DNA from: Butyriboletus loyo
Lineage: Eukaryota > Basidiomycota > Agaricomycetes > Boletales > Boletaceae
Length of the DNA stretch: 64,000 nucleotides
Reading direction: 5' to 3'
NCBI GenBank assembly: GCA_038093515.1
Contig: JBBPSI010000028.1
Coordinates: 1 to 64,000 of the forward strand
Shown here: in pieces, positions 23,501-32,827 of the stretch
Layout of the letters: every line of letters starts with the position of its first letter
Position numbering within the stretch: the first letter of the stretch is position 1
Position numbers and translations under genes: made by a program
Notes under the pieces: model-generated
What the model was told of the DNA's origin: nothing
The model's database searches: none
The model's input: only the letters and a program-made list of their open reading frames with translations

Positions 23501-24334
23501 TCCGGCAACCTCTGGTTCTATAGTACAGCAAGAAGTGATGTTCGAAGATGAAATAGAGTCTCTGATAACTTTACAGTAAGGAGAACAATGATTGAAAGAA
23601 ATGGTTTTGAAACGCCAATCAATGTCTGGATTATGGCGTGCGAACCAGTCGTAGCCAATAATCATTTGGTGAGAACCAAGAAGTGAAACGTAAGCCTCAA
23701 TGGCTTCGTAATGTCCATCAATCTCCATAAACAAGGAAGCTTTGTGCGTAATGCGACCTATTGCTCCTTTAGAGCCGTCGGCATTAATAACTTCCATGGA
23801 TTTTGGTAACGGAACCAAATCAATTCTGCGCGTATCGCAATAGTTTTTGTCGATGAAGGTGTTAACTGCTCCCGTATCCAGCAAAGCCTTAAGCGAACGA
23901 GTTCGCCAAGTAGCGTTTGACTGGTAAGTGATTTTCACCACCGGGGAATAATCTCCACCGAACATCAAAGAAGATTTTGTAGGGGCTTTATAATTAGAAG
24001 AAGAAAGCGAAGATCGCGTGTTCATTTGTCTCAAAAGAGAATTAAGCACGCTCTTTCCCGGCGCCGAGCTCCCAATTAGAGGCCCTCTTTCGGGTTCTAT
24101 AGAAATATTTGTTATACATGGGAGAGGGTCAGCATCCCCTTCGTCATTAACCAATCCGGGAACATCTACGCTTACATCCGAAGACGAATTCATAAACACC
24201 GAACTGATCGACAACTCAGGTTCCTTATCTAAAAGTTCATTTTCGTCTACGCTATAGTCCGAAAATGTGGATAGTGAGGAGAAAGAATTTCGAAAAGAAG
24301 AAAAAGAAGAAGAATTGTTCCGTCCCTTAGACAC
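20540..24334 (-). CDS. Element A pol: protease, reverse transcriptase, RNase H, integrase, chromodomain
   Basis: The polyprotein is about 1264 residues from the GTG at 24334, though translation probably enters by frameshift from gag. Domains in order: an Asp protease with LLDTGAVNTFID (DTGA at 153-156), and RT with YIDDVMIF (YIDD at 468-471). RNase H follows with TDASDIAVGAVLS (618-630). The integrase zinc site is H817, H824, C854 and C857. The DDE residues are D888 (SVDFVTG), D947 (VSDRG) and E983 (TERINRE). The C-terminal chromodomain carries QLEYLVHWRGYDETDRTWEP (about 1190-1210), the histone-reading module that steers chromoviruses to heterochromatin. No stop or frameshift interrupts it. 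There is no ATG near its start. Confidence 0.93.
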   Translation of the reverse strand: MSKGRNNSSSFSSFRNSFSSLSTFSDYSVDENELLDKEPELSISSVFMNSSSDVSVDVPGLVNDEGDADPLPCITNISIEPERGPLIGSSAPGKSVLNSLLRQMNTRSSLSSSNYKAPTKSSLMFGGDYSPVVKITYQSNATWRTRSLKALLDTGAVNTFIDKNYCDTRRIDLVPLPKSMEVINADGSKGAIGRITHKASLFMEIDGHYEAIEAYVSLLGSHQMIIGYDWFARHNPDIDWRFKTISFNHCSPYCKVIRDSISSSNITSCCTIEPEVAGKVPEVYHDYLDVFSEDEAARMPERKPWDHAIDLKPDFVPKKGRVIPMSEEEQEQIRGFVEKELKKGYIRPSKSPQTAPVFFIPKKTGDKRLVMDYRYLNDGTIKNGYPLPLIPQLIDRLKGADIFTALDLRWGFNNIRIKEGDEWKAAFVTPIGAYEPTVMYFGLTNSPPTFQNMMNDIFNDMYACVIIYIDDVMIFTKGKSRAEHEEKVKEVLQRLRENDLFVKPEKCVFSSDKVDFLGMVVSRNGVEMQSKKTDAIRDWPMPSRLKQVQAFLGLCNYYRRFIEGFSEIARPLNNLTKKDTPFKWGLDEQRAFDTLKKRFTSAPLLAYPDRDKEMRVETDASDIAVGAVLSVKGSDNLWRPCAFLSHSFDAAERNYPIYDKELLAVIRALEEWRHYLIGREGFEIWTDHKNLEYWKKPQTLSGRQARWHALLQEFNYLFVYKPGSTNGRADALSRRADHGDAVTDHNTNITVLPPNLFLNKVSLSSSFYDTLQKESEKEKTKECPGFYYDSEQSVFINEKKKVFVPKALRLDLLKICHDSPIAGHSGQARTAHLLTRHFTWPGVTKDVKRYVESCQACALTKGKQKAPAGKILPLPSASHPWEDISVDFVTGLPLSNGFDAICTIVDRFSKEVVYVPCKTTTSSKELAIIFRDNIWCIHGLPISIVSDRGPQFVSDFTTELCKLLGISQKISTAYHPQTDGQTERINREMEQYLRTYVAKKQETWADWIKIAQFNHNNSLTTATGTIPFSITRNYYPRVGFEKSSNMLAGDFTRAAGKSHAEVKEALEEARKRMVSQADNRRSDAPDYKIGDRVWLSTENLKLPYTARKLTQRWIGPYKIKSLKPNAVELQLPSSMHIHPVVNISRVKPYRETLPGQPVLRPDPVNVTDEGYVEFEVDYIVTSRMKRKQLEYLVHWRGYDETDRTWEPVSNLGNSQDVIRDYHQAHPSAPRPLRGLSLLEFSSLFKEFGLEYGTSYSGTRLEYES

Positions 24335-24354
24335 CCCTGCACTAAGCGACTTCT

Positions 24355-25536
24355 CTATTTTAAAGACCGCGCGGCCTTTTCCTTTGCTTCACAAGCGAAC
24401 AAGTCCGCCCAGTAAGCTCTGGCGTCTTCTCCCATATACGCGGCGCGTTGGGAGGTTTCTCCTTGTTGCGGTGCTCCAACCGCAGGTGGTGCCGGTAAAG
24501 GCCTTGACTGATAATTGTTTGGAGGGGTTACCTCCGCGGAGTTGACTGGAACCCATCCTTGTACGTAGGTTCCGTCGGCTTGCTGAATCCATTGCTGCCG
24601 TACTTTTGGGCGAGCGTTGGAGCCGGCTTTGTCCCGACGGTTGGGGTTCTGAGGACAATTGGGGCGGATGTGCCCGACGTTGCCACAGCCGAAACAAGTC
24701 CGAGTTTCGGGACCTGATTGCTGGGCGCTAAGATCCATCGGGGCGCCACGCCCTGGTTGAGTCCCGACGGCAGAGTAGCCGGGCGGTGGTCCTTTTGGAG
24801 CCGGGTATGTACGTTGTGGCTGTTGAGAATAAGGGCGCCATTGTCGGGTTTGCCCGTTTCCCCTTTCTGCCTGCATCTGTTCAAACACACGGCCCGTCCT
24901 CCGAATTTCCTCTGTAAGGAGGGAGAAATCTGTCAACGTTTCTTCGTCGACAGTCAAGCAGACCTGCTTGTAAACTTCGTACTTTACAGCACGCTTGAGG
25001 AGTTCAACTGCGTGCTTCGGTTCGCACTCCGATTGACGATAGAGGACTTTGAACCTCTCGAGGAATCCATCGATTAATTGTTGGCCTTGGGTGAAAGCCG
25101 TTAATTTGATCAATGCTTGATGTGCCAAGACGTCAATCTGGAAGTGGCTCCGTATGGTATCCTGTAAGGTTTCCCATTCGGGCCATGCTAAGTCTCCCTT
25201 CTTTCCCCTAGGCCTATCGTTGGGGTCGATGTATTTTTCCTCGTCGATTACGTAGTCTTCTAAGAGGATTTGGGAAAAATCCTGACCCTTTCCTTTAATG
25301 CGGCTAAGAACCGCCACAGTCCGGAGCTTGTCGGTCTTCCAATTATTAACGGAGACCCAGACCTTGAGGGAGGTCCACCAGTGATGGAATTTTTCCCGAT
25401 CGCCGTCCCATTCTCCTGGGTCAGCAACCTTTTTTGAAATTCCTCCTTGCTGATCTTTTTCCATCCACTGCGCGAAGAGGGCGCGCAGGGTTTGGTCGTC
25501 GTATGTAGGGGCATTGGAAGGTCCCGGGTCTGACAT
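24355..25536 (-). CDS. Element A gag (capsid and nucleocapsid)
   Basis: This 393-residue protein starts at ATG 25536 (MSDPGPSNAPTYDD). The capsid region includes WDGDREKFHHWWTSLKVW and FTQGQQLIDGFLERFKVLY, typical of the Retrotrans_gag fold. A CCHC zinc knuckle (CFGCGNVGHIRPNC, about residues 283-296) binds RNA. It ends ARSLK at TAG 24355-24357, right after a TTTAAAA heptamer. Gag forms the particle in which reverse transcription takes place. Confidence 0.92.
   Translation of the reverse strand: MSDPGPSNAPTYDDQTLRALFAQWMEKDQQGGISKKVADPGEWDGDREKFHHWWTSLKVWVSVNNWKTDKLRTVAVLSRIKGKGQDFSQILLEDYVIDEEKYIDPNDRPRGKKGDLAWPEWETLQDTIRSHFQIDVLAHQALIKLTAFTQGQQLIDGFLERFKVLYRQSECEPKHAVELLKRAVKYEVYKQVCLTVDEETLTDFSLLTEEIRRTGRVFEQMQAERGNGQTRQWRPYSQQPQRTYPAPKGPPPGYSAVGTQPGRGAPMDLSAQQSGPETRTCFGCGNVGHIRPNCPQNPNRRDKAGSNARPKVRQQWIQQADGTYVQGWVPVNSAEVTPPNNYQSRPLPAPPAVGAPQQGETSQRAAYMGEDARAYWADLFACEAKEKAARSLK
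24358..24364 (-). promoter_or_regulatory. Putative -1 ribosomal frameshift (slippery) site between gag and pol
   Basis: In the gag frame the minus strand reads TCT TTA AAA TAG, so a canonical X XXY YYZ heptamer (T TTA AAA) abuts the gag stop. The pol frame is the -1 frame, is open across this point (GTC TTT AAA ATA GAG) and lacks an ATG. Frameshifting here would yield a Gag-Pol fusion. Confidence 0.65.
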
Positions 25537-26546
25537 TCTTTTCTCGTTGTCTATCGGGAAATCTTCCGAAGTTTCTGAACCCAGATTGTCCTAATTCCAG
25601 GTTTGTTGGTCCCACTCGTGATCGGATAATTCACCGTCGCCTTGGGGGTGCTGTACGGTAGGGAAGGAGAGTTTGGCGGTGAATTTGTTTCGGTTGAAAG
25701 ATAGGGTAATGGTATAGGGTTGAGTTTGTTTTGCGACGATTGTATTGAAAACTTTCAGCGCGATTACGAGAGTGGTGACGAAAACGATGTAGATGGCAAT
25801 TGTAGTAAAGACGAAAAGTCCGAAATAGTTCATCGGCAAATTTGTAATTTTTCTTCGGCACGAACCGGTTTTCTTCGGCAAAAAACAAAAGGCTACGAGA
25901 TATAGTTTTCCTTACTGTCCCCTATCTTCCAAAGGAACTCTGGGGAATTCTACAGCAAGTAGAGCGAAAGAAATATTTTTTCGAACGGAGGTAGTATCTC
26001 CGACGAAGTCTGGTTCGGTAATGAACCGAAACAGGTAAAGATTTTACTACGACTAGTTGACAAATGATGATGAAGGGTTTTTGCTTCTACCTCCCGTGTT
26101 ACCACAGGGACTACTCGGAGAATTGCTCAGCCAAAGGGATTTGGGGGTCCCTAAGTCGCACTTCGCAAATCAGGCTCGACCCTGACGCGGACTAACAACT
26201 CCAAAGGGAGCGTCTGAGAATGAATTTGTACAGGTGCTACTCCGAGACACAAAGTCTGCTCTTCCGAGGAGCTCCCCTAAAGGCGCGGGGGTAAAACGAA
26301 AATGAAAACTGGCGAACGCCCAGTGACGATCCTTAACCCTGGATTCCGGGTATGGTATCGTTGTCTCGTAACACCTGGATTCCGGGTATGGTTTCCTAAG
26401 CGGAAAAGCTGCCCCTTCAAGTGGTAGCGTACTGGTATGTGCGTGGAGACGAGACTATCCCTGCCCTGGGAACCGGGTGTGTATCAATAGCTTTAACCAA
26501 GTGTTACGAGACAACGGAGTTATCAAGTCACACGAAGTTCCACTAC
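25537..26546 (-). other. Element A untranslated leader
   Basis: About 1 kb lies between the 5' LTR and gag. Next to the LTR is GTAGTGGAACTTCGTGTGAC; its TGGAACTTC part may be the primer-binding site. A roughly 20-bp direct repeat, CCTGGATTCCGGGTATGGT, occurs twice at about 26338 and 26372. Small open frames near 25600-25880 show no domain. Confidence 0.55.
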
Positions 26547-27007
26547 TGTTGCAGTACTACACAGGTACTGGCGAGGTATAATGAGGATAGCTCAAATCTT
26601 AATCTCTCAACTGTTGCCAGCGAATAAGACAAGTGGTTAAAGCTAGGGAATCCTAGCCGCAACCACGAGCCCTTTTATATTGTACAAGGATGCGCACAGA
26701 CCATGCTGTGCGTGTGAGGAATTACTATACATGGATAGACTAAAGAAGAGAAGCGCAACGGTGATTAACCACACGAGGCGCGGGGATCAAAGAGGAAGAG
26801 AAGTAAACGGAGATTAAATACATGTGTCGTGACGTCATAGAGTCTAGGCCTGGTCTAGGCCATGACATCATATGCTTAGTCAGCAAGAGATCACATGTAA
26901 GTTCCCACGATCACGTGCGCTATGTCACGTGACCTTTGAAAGTGAAAACAACTAAGTCCGAATTGAAAGTGTACGAAGTGTATGAATAAAATGTTATGAT
27001 TATAACA
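26547..27007 (-). repeat. Element A right (5') LTR with promoter
   Basis: The LTR is 461 bp with the same ends as the left copy. It has a TATAAAAG box (minus strand, 26672-26679), the palindrome GCACAGACCATGCTGTGC (26692-26714) 14 nt upstream of it, a TGACGTCA site and CACGTG-type sites. It carries a roughly 50-bp block (about 26757-26806) that the left LTR lacks, bordered by GAAGAGAAG repeats. Confidence 0.85.
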
Positions 27008-30000
27008 GGTATTCCACCTTCTGACGTCTTTCTCGAGAATCTATGATGGAATCTATCTCATACTCGGGTAAACCTTCAACTTCGACGACAGGAGGGGGAG
27101 AGGGAATTTGTTGTGAAGGGAACTTAGCTTCGGTGAAAGGGGATAGGAGACATTCATTGAAAACCGGGTGGATTTTCTTCCATTGAATCGGCAATTTGAG
27201 TTGATATGCCGATTTTCCGATTTTCTTTTGAATTTCGAATGGGCCGTATCGTTTGTCGTCCAATTTCTTTAACGGCCTATCTGTTCGAATATTCAAAGCC
27301 TCTAACCATACCCTATCTCCGACTTGATATTCCTTAGAAGGGCTTACTCGTCGGTCATAGAATCGTTTCATGTCTTCGTTGGCTTGAAGTAGCGATGACT
27401 TTGCTTCTTCTTGTATTTTTGACATAAACTCTACGAATTCTTTGGCCGACTCGTTGCGTACTTCTTTTCATTTGTTCGACCCAATCTCCGGATCTTGTCC
27501 ATATACCAACATGAAAGGCGAGTATCCTGTTGATTTGTTAACCTTATTATTATAGGTAAACTCGCTTAACGCCAGCCATTCTGGCCAATCGTCTTGTCGG
27601 TGATTGGTATAGATTCGGAGATATTGTTCGATTTCTCTGTTCATTCGTTCGGTTTGCCCGTCCGTTTGGGGATGAAACGCCGTGCTAGGGTTAGCTTCGA
27701 TTTTCAACAATGTGTAAAGGTCTCGCATAAAATGCGACACGAAATTGGATCCTCGATCGCTGATTACTTTCTGTGGCGTTCCATGGGATTTGAACACGTT
27801 GTCCCGAAAGAGTCGCGCGATTCCTTCTGAGGTGACGGTGGTGTGAGTTGGGATAACTTTGATCATTTTGGAGAAACGATCCACTACTACCATAATCGCG
27901 TCGAAACCTTGAGCTTCGGGTAACGGTCCGATTAAATCCACGGAGATGGTTTTCCAAGGACCTTCGGGTATTTGATTCGGATGTAACGGGGCGGCCAACT
28001 TTTGATTTCTGGCTTTTGTCTTTTGGCACGTTTCGCAACCCGATACGTATTTCTTGACGTCACGTGTGATGTTCGGCCACCAGTACTTTTGTTTAATGAA
28101 TTCCCGGGTTCTTTGAGCACCCGGATGGCCGGCCGTTACCGCGTCGTGATGTTCGCGAAGAATCCTTTCCCTAAGGTCTTGTTTTTTGGGCACGTAGAGC
28201 ATCCCGTTCCATCGTAGGAGTCCTTCTGTCTCGGTCCACTCTTTTAGTTTCTTTTCCAATCCTGTTAGAGCGAACCTTTCCCTGTATTTCTGAGATTTAG
28301 CGATTTCGTTTTCAATTGATTCAGGGAATGACGTTGGGACTTGAAGACTCGTCTCGTCTTCTACGATTTCTGGGAATACTACAGAACGATTTGAAAGTTC
28401 GAAATTCGGGTCGAACATTCGGAATAGGTGATCTTTGAGGAGAGTGACCGATTTGTTATCGTCCACCCCCCTCTCATGGTCTGGCCTCCTGGACAGACAA
28501 TCGGCACGGTTTAGCTTTCCGGGTTTGTGCGAGAGAACGAAATGATAATTTGCTAATTCGTTCATCCATCGCGCTTGACGACGATTCAGATCTTGCGGTT
28601 TACGGAAATACGTAAGGTTTTTGTGATCGGATTCAATAAGAAACTCTTTGCGCGCATCCATGAGATAATGGCGCCATTCGCGTAAGCATTCCACTATCGC
28701 GAGGAGTTCCAGATCGTATATTTCATAATTCCGTTCCGTTTCGTTACACGTTCGGGAGAAGAAGGCGACTGGATGCCATAAGTCATTTTGCTTTTGTGAC
28801 AATATTCCTCCAATGCCTGTTCCCGACGCGTCCGCTTCGACCTTGAATTCGCCGTCATCCGTTGCTAATGCTAAAACCGGGGCAGAAATAAGAGTCGCTT
28901 TCAATGATTGAAAAGCGGTCTCTTGTTCTTCTGACCACTGCCAATCGACTTTGCCAGTCAACTTAGTCAGAGCTTTTGCTTTCGTGCTAAATCCTTCTAC
29001 GAATCTGCGATAGAAGTTGAGGAAACCCAGAAATGATTGAAGTTCCTTTTTATTGGTGGGAACCGGCCATTCGGCAATCGCTTTTACTTTAACTGGGTCC
29101 ATCTTCGCAGTTCCTTTTCCAACGATAAGTCCGAGGTATTCGGTTTCTTCTGTTTCGAACTCGCATTTCGAGGGTTTTAGGAAAAGGTTATTTTTTCGAA
29201 GGATTTCTAGCACTTCCTTCACGATCTGACGATGTTCTTCCAAATCCGCTGTAAAGATCATGATGTCATCGATGTACACCACAACCTTGCCTTTATTTAT
29301 CAGTTCGCGGAATATGGTGTTCATCATCATCTGAAATGTCGCTGGGGAATTGGTTAAGCCGAAGAACATTACGAGGGGTTCGTATAACCCTCGATTCGTT
29401 CGGAAGGCGGCCTTCCATTCATCTCCGTCTTTTATCCGGACATTATTATAGCCCCAGCGTACATCCAGCTTCGTGAAGTATTTCGCTCCTTTTAGTTTGT
29501 CGACCAGTTCTTGGATCAATGGGAGCGGGTATCGATTTTTTATGGTGATATTGTTTAACTTCCGGTAATCCTGTACGGGTCTTAACCGTCCATCTTTCTT
29601 CTTTATGAAGAAGAACGCCGAAGCGAAAGGGGATTTGGACGGTCGGATCCGGCCGGATTGTAGATTTTCTTCGAGGAATACGTCCAATTCTTTTTGTTCG
29701 TCAGGAGATAGATTATATATTTTGCAATCGACGACATGTTCGCCTGGGGTCAATTCTATGGCGTGATCCCACGGTTTTCTAGGCGGTAACTCGTCGAAGT
29801 TCTCCTTGTCGAATACGGACTTATACCCATGATAATGTTCGGGTACAATTTCCTCGAAGGTTTTCTCTTTTTTCTTGGCTACGACTTCTGCTGCTAATTC
29901 TGTTGACTTTGTAGCGCAGAGATATGAGTCGCAATCCAATTGGAAGATTCTATCACCATTTTCGATTGTTTCGTCATCATCATCGTCTTCCGTCGGTATC

Positions 30001-31070
30001 AATTGCGGGACTGGGTAACAGTTTGTCCCACACTCGAATTCCAACGTTCCTTCTTGCCAATCGATCCGAGGATTATGTTTCTTTAACCACTCGTGACCAA
30101 TAAACAAGTCGGCTTTCCCTAAATCCGTTACTCCGAATAATATTTTCTCGGAGTGTTCTCCGACTTTCATTTGTAATATTACGTAGTCGGTGATTTTTCC
30201 GCTGGCGTTCATAGTGCCATCGGCGTTGTATACGGATATTGGGCGGGGAAGAGGGACGGTGTTGATTCCTTTAGCCTTTACGAATCCGGAGCTGATCGAA
30301 GATCCAGTGCATCCGCTGTCGATTAATGCGGTCACTTCAAACGTTCGGTTATCGTCTGTCGTGATTAACTGCACTGATACTTCTAGACTATTTTTCGTTG
30401 AATTGCTTCGAACGAATTTTCGCTCCTGTCGCATTTCGGCTATGGTCACCCATGCGGCGTCGTCATCCATGGCTTTCAAATCCTCAACTAGAGAATCTGA
30501 AACCTCTTTGATACGGGACTTATCGACGAAGGTTTCTAACCGCTGTTTGACCGTTTGGGAATCCTGATGACGTAACGCTCTAACCATCTGATCCGAAGAC
30601 CAGTATCGGAGATTGCCACGTTTACTCCTTACCCTAGGGGTGCGTCCTTTGATTGCGTGTTCCCCGGACGGAACAGAGGCAGAGGGGGTCAGGGGGACCC
30701 CGCGACTCTTTTGCTCTTGTGGCAACGCACCCTTAGAGCCAGTTTCTGACGTGACTACCGGTATTTCACCGGCCCGAGTAGTGCCACTCACGGAGAGGGC
30801 GCACTTCTTTGATCTCTCGGTTTCTCCCGAAACGGACTTTGAAATCCGCTTCTTCTCACCTTCGGCTTTCGGCATTTCGATCTCTCGATCTGCCTTAGGC
30901 CTTTTCAGGATTTTCACAACGGGCGCCTCAGCTTTCGCGGGCTTCACCGTTGATTCCTGTGTCTCTTCGCTTTCCCTAGCATGTTCCACTTCCAGACAAT
31001 TATATTTATTTTCAAATGTGGAACATGAGGTACTAACGTTCTTCTTCAGCGAGTCGAGACTAGGTCTCAC
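27008..31070 (-). pseudogene. Element B pol, nonsense-interrupted and truncated
   Basis: The first 1200 codons (31070-27468) hold the protease (ALIDSGCTGSSI), RT (VVYIDDIMIF) and RNase H (VEADASGTGIGGILS). They also hold the integrase with HHDAVTAGHPG, CETCQKTK, SVDLIGPLPEA, VISDRGSNF and QTERMNREIEQY. The frame then meets TGA at 27468-27470 (GSNK, stop, KEVRNESAKEF) and continues in the same frame to 27008 with VGDRVWLEALNI and the start of a chromodomain (YEIDSIIDSRERRQKVEYL). Reading the stop as CGA (Arg) would fit, suggesting a C-to-T change. The pol frame begins in -1 relation to the end of gag without an ATG. The chromodomain is cut by the element A LTR. Confidence 0.88.
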
Positions 31071-32467
31071 TGAAGATTCGGAAAATCCCCTTTAGGGACG
31101 CCCGATTCGATCTTTTCGAGAATCTCGATTATTTCCCCTTCGTGTTCCACCTTTCTGGTTCGGAACGTTTTAGGGTTCTTGCAATCACGCGCAAGGTGGC
31201 CGCGTTCGCCACACTTAAAGCACAACCCCTGTGCTCTCGCTCTCGTCAGATCCATCGCCTGACCCTGACCACCGTACGTGATACTTGTTGTCCCACTCGT
31301 AACCGAATCCTTCTTTTCGGCCACTTGAGGGCGTGTTTGATCTTTCGAAGCTGCAAAGGCAGGCTTCTGCGTGTTGGGGTTCTGTGACGTAGAAGGGTAG
31401 GATGAGAACCACTTGGGCTTCGACCCTTTCCTTCTGTTAATCTCCGCTAGTGCGGTCTCGGCCCGAATCAGCGCCGTCTTCCATTTCTCGTTGTCGTACG
31501 TGTCTAGGAGGGCTGGCTGAGACCTTTCGACGAATTCGACGATTTCGTTGTTGATACCATCGCGGATGATGGCATTGATGAAGGGTGCCATGGAGTGGCG
31601 GTCCCTGTCTGAGTATCCGGCTTGAATCGCCAGAGTGTCGAGCTTGGTGAAGAAATCTTCAACCGATCCTTTGTCCTGCTTCAGCTTTCGCAGGTCGGCC
31701 TCCGCTTGTCGTTTCAGCATCGTGGGCATAAACTGCGCCTTGAGTTCGTGGACGAAGAGTCCCCAGGTCCAGGCGACTGACACGCCGTGTTCGTCAATGT
31801 GCTGATCTACAAAGAGATCTGCGAGGCGTCCCGCGGCGTTATCTCCTCGCATGTATGACAACGCAAAGTAGATCTTTGCGTCATCGTTCGGGAACCGGTC
31901 CGCGTTGGCCATGATGTACAATTTGACTGTACGGAGCCATTGCTGGAACTTTTTCTTGTCGCCGTCGAAGGCGTCGGGTTTGTTAGCATAGCCCTTGTGG
32001 GCACGCTCAGGGGTGGATGCGGATACATGAGGACGAGGGGAGGTCGGTAGAGCTGGTGGAGGGAATGAAGAGACGGGGCGTGGCCAATCGGCCGATCGAT
32101 CTGAGGGTGTGGGTGACACGTTCCTGGACGGCAAACTCACACGCGGCATCGTCGAAGGACGCGGTGTAAGTGTTGTGCCGGGGGAAGGTCTGACAGGGGA
32201 TGGGATGGCGAATCGTCGGTCTGGAGGAGGTGGTGTGGAAAGGGATAGCATGCGAACATTAAGCTCGCCGACTTGTTGAGCTAACGTGTTGTTTCGCTCG
32301 AGCAGTTCCTGATTTTGTCGGTACAGGATCTGGTTCTGATCTTCGAACCGCTGTAGAAGGGCGGCGAGATCGGGAGTGACTTGGAATGAAGCTGAAGACG
32401 CTGAAGGGGTTGCTTCGGGTTCCCCCCAGGGCTGAGGTGTAGTAGGGCGATAGAGATCGTAAGACAT
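31067..32467 (-). CDS. Element B gag
   Basis: This 466-residue protein starts at ATG 32467 (MSYDLYRPTTPQP). An N-terminal coiled coil (LLQRFEDQNQILYRQNQELL) is followed by a Pro/Ser-rich linker. The capsid region has KPDAFDGDKKKFQQWLRTVK and GSVEDFFTKLDTLAIQAGY. One CCHC knuckle is seen (CFKCGERGHLARDC, about residues 415-428). It ends PNLQ at TGA 31067-31069. Intact in sequence. The coiled-coil start is absent from element A gag, showing that the two elements belong to different lineages. Confidence 0.92.
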   Translation of the reverse strand: MSYDLYRPTTPQPWGEPEATPSASSASFQVTPDLAALLQRFEDQNQILYRQNQELLERNNTLAQQVGELNVRMLSLSTPPPPDRRFAIPSPVRPSPGTTLTPRPSTMPRVSLPSRNVSPTPSDRSADWPRPVSSFPPPALPTSPRPHVSASTPERAHKGYANKPDAFDGDKKKFQQWLRTVKLYIMANADRFPNDDAKIYFALSYMRGDNAAGRLADLFVDQHIDEHGVSVAWTWGLFVHELKAQFMPTMLKRQAEADLRKLKQDKGSVEDFFTKLDTLAIQAGYSDRDRHSMAPFINAIIRDGINNEIVEFVERSQPALLDTYDNEKWKTALIRAETALAEINRRKGSKPKWFSSYPSTSQNPNTQKPAFAASKDQTRPQVAEKKDSVTSGTTSITYGGQGQAMDLTRARAQGLCFKCGERGHLARDCKNPKTFRTRKVEHEGEIIEILEKIESGVPKGDFPNLQ

Positions 32468-32579
32468 TGTATTCGGAGCAAGAGCTTGATGAATGGAAGG
32501 ATGAGGGATAGGAGAACCTGGTGATCAATGGAGCAGAGGCTCGACGTTGACCAGGAGGTGAGGGGTGACCTTTTGATAA

Positions 32580-32827
32580 TGTTGGAACTACAAAGCAATG
32601 ACTGAGAGAAATCAATATTAGACAATGAGCTACGACATGAGATATATACCTGAGAGAAATCAATAATCAAAAGGTAAAGAACACGAAACAGAGCTCGTAG
32701 GTATATATATAAGAAAGCATGACTTTAGGGCTGACATTGTGATATGTTCGAGAATGTGATAGAAAAGTGAAGAAACATAGAGAAGAAAGGAAACGTGAAA
32801 TGAAGAAAAGTGAAGTTCTAACAAACA
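32580..32827 (-). repeat. Element B 5' LTR (248 bp)
   Basis: On the minus strand it begins TGTTTGTTAGAACTTC and ends TAGTTCCAACA, with TG/CA ends. It has a TTATATATATACC box near 32700 and two copies of TTGATTTCTCTCA. It lacks the palindrome shared by the other LTRs. The flank at 32828 is GGGCC; the partner duplication is lost with the 3' end. Confidence 0.75.

Larger units (their letters stand above)
20119..27007 (-). mobile_element. Element A: near-complete chromoviral Ty3/gypsy retrotransposon
   Basis: The order on the minus strand is LTR (27007-26547), leader, gag, pol and LTR (20529-20119), in the gypsy order protease, RT, RNase H, integrase, chromodomain. gag and pol frames are open and keep all catalytic motifs, so the copy could still encode functional proteins. 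The LTRs differ by a roughly 50-bp block and scattered substitutions. No target-site duplication joins the outer borders: GGTAT lies beyond 27007, while the left side is a tandem repeat. Its right LTR abuts the broken pol of element B. Confidence 0.9.
27008..32827 (-). mobile_element. Element B: second Ty3/gypsy element, 3' end missing
   Basis: Its 5' LTR (32580-32827), leader, gag and most of pol remain. Homology stops inside the chromodomain at 27007/27008, where the element A LTR begins. No 3' LTR of this element or remaining chromodomain sequence was found on the other side of element A. It is a different subfamily from A, with unlike LTRs and gag. One in-frame stop interrupts pol. Confidence 0.88.

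Noticed and set aside
26330..26410. Short direct repeats in the element A leader considered as a CRISPR-like or minisatellite array
   Set aside because: Only two copies with unequal spacing, inside a retrotransposon leader; no array anywhere in the window.
31067..31110. Slippery site between gag and pol of element B
   Set aside because: Pol is in the -1 frame, but no X XXY YYZ heptamer in the gag frame was found near the stop.
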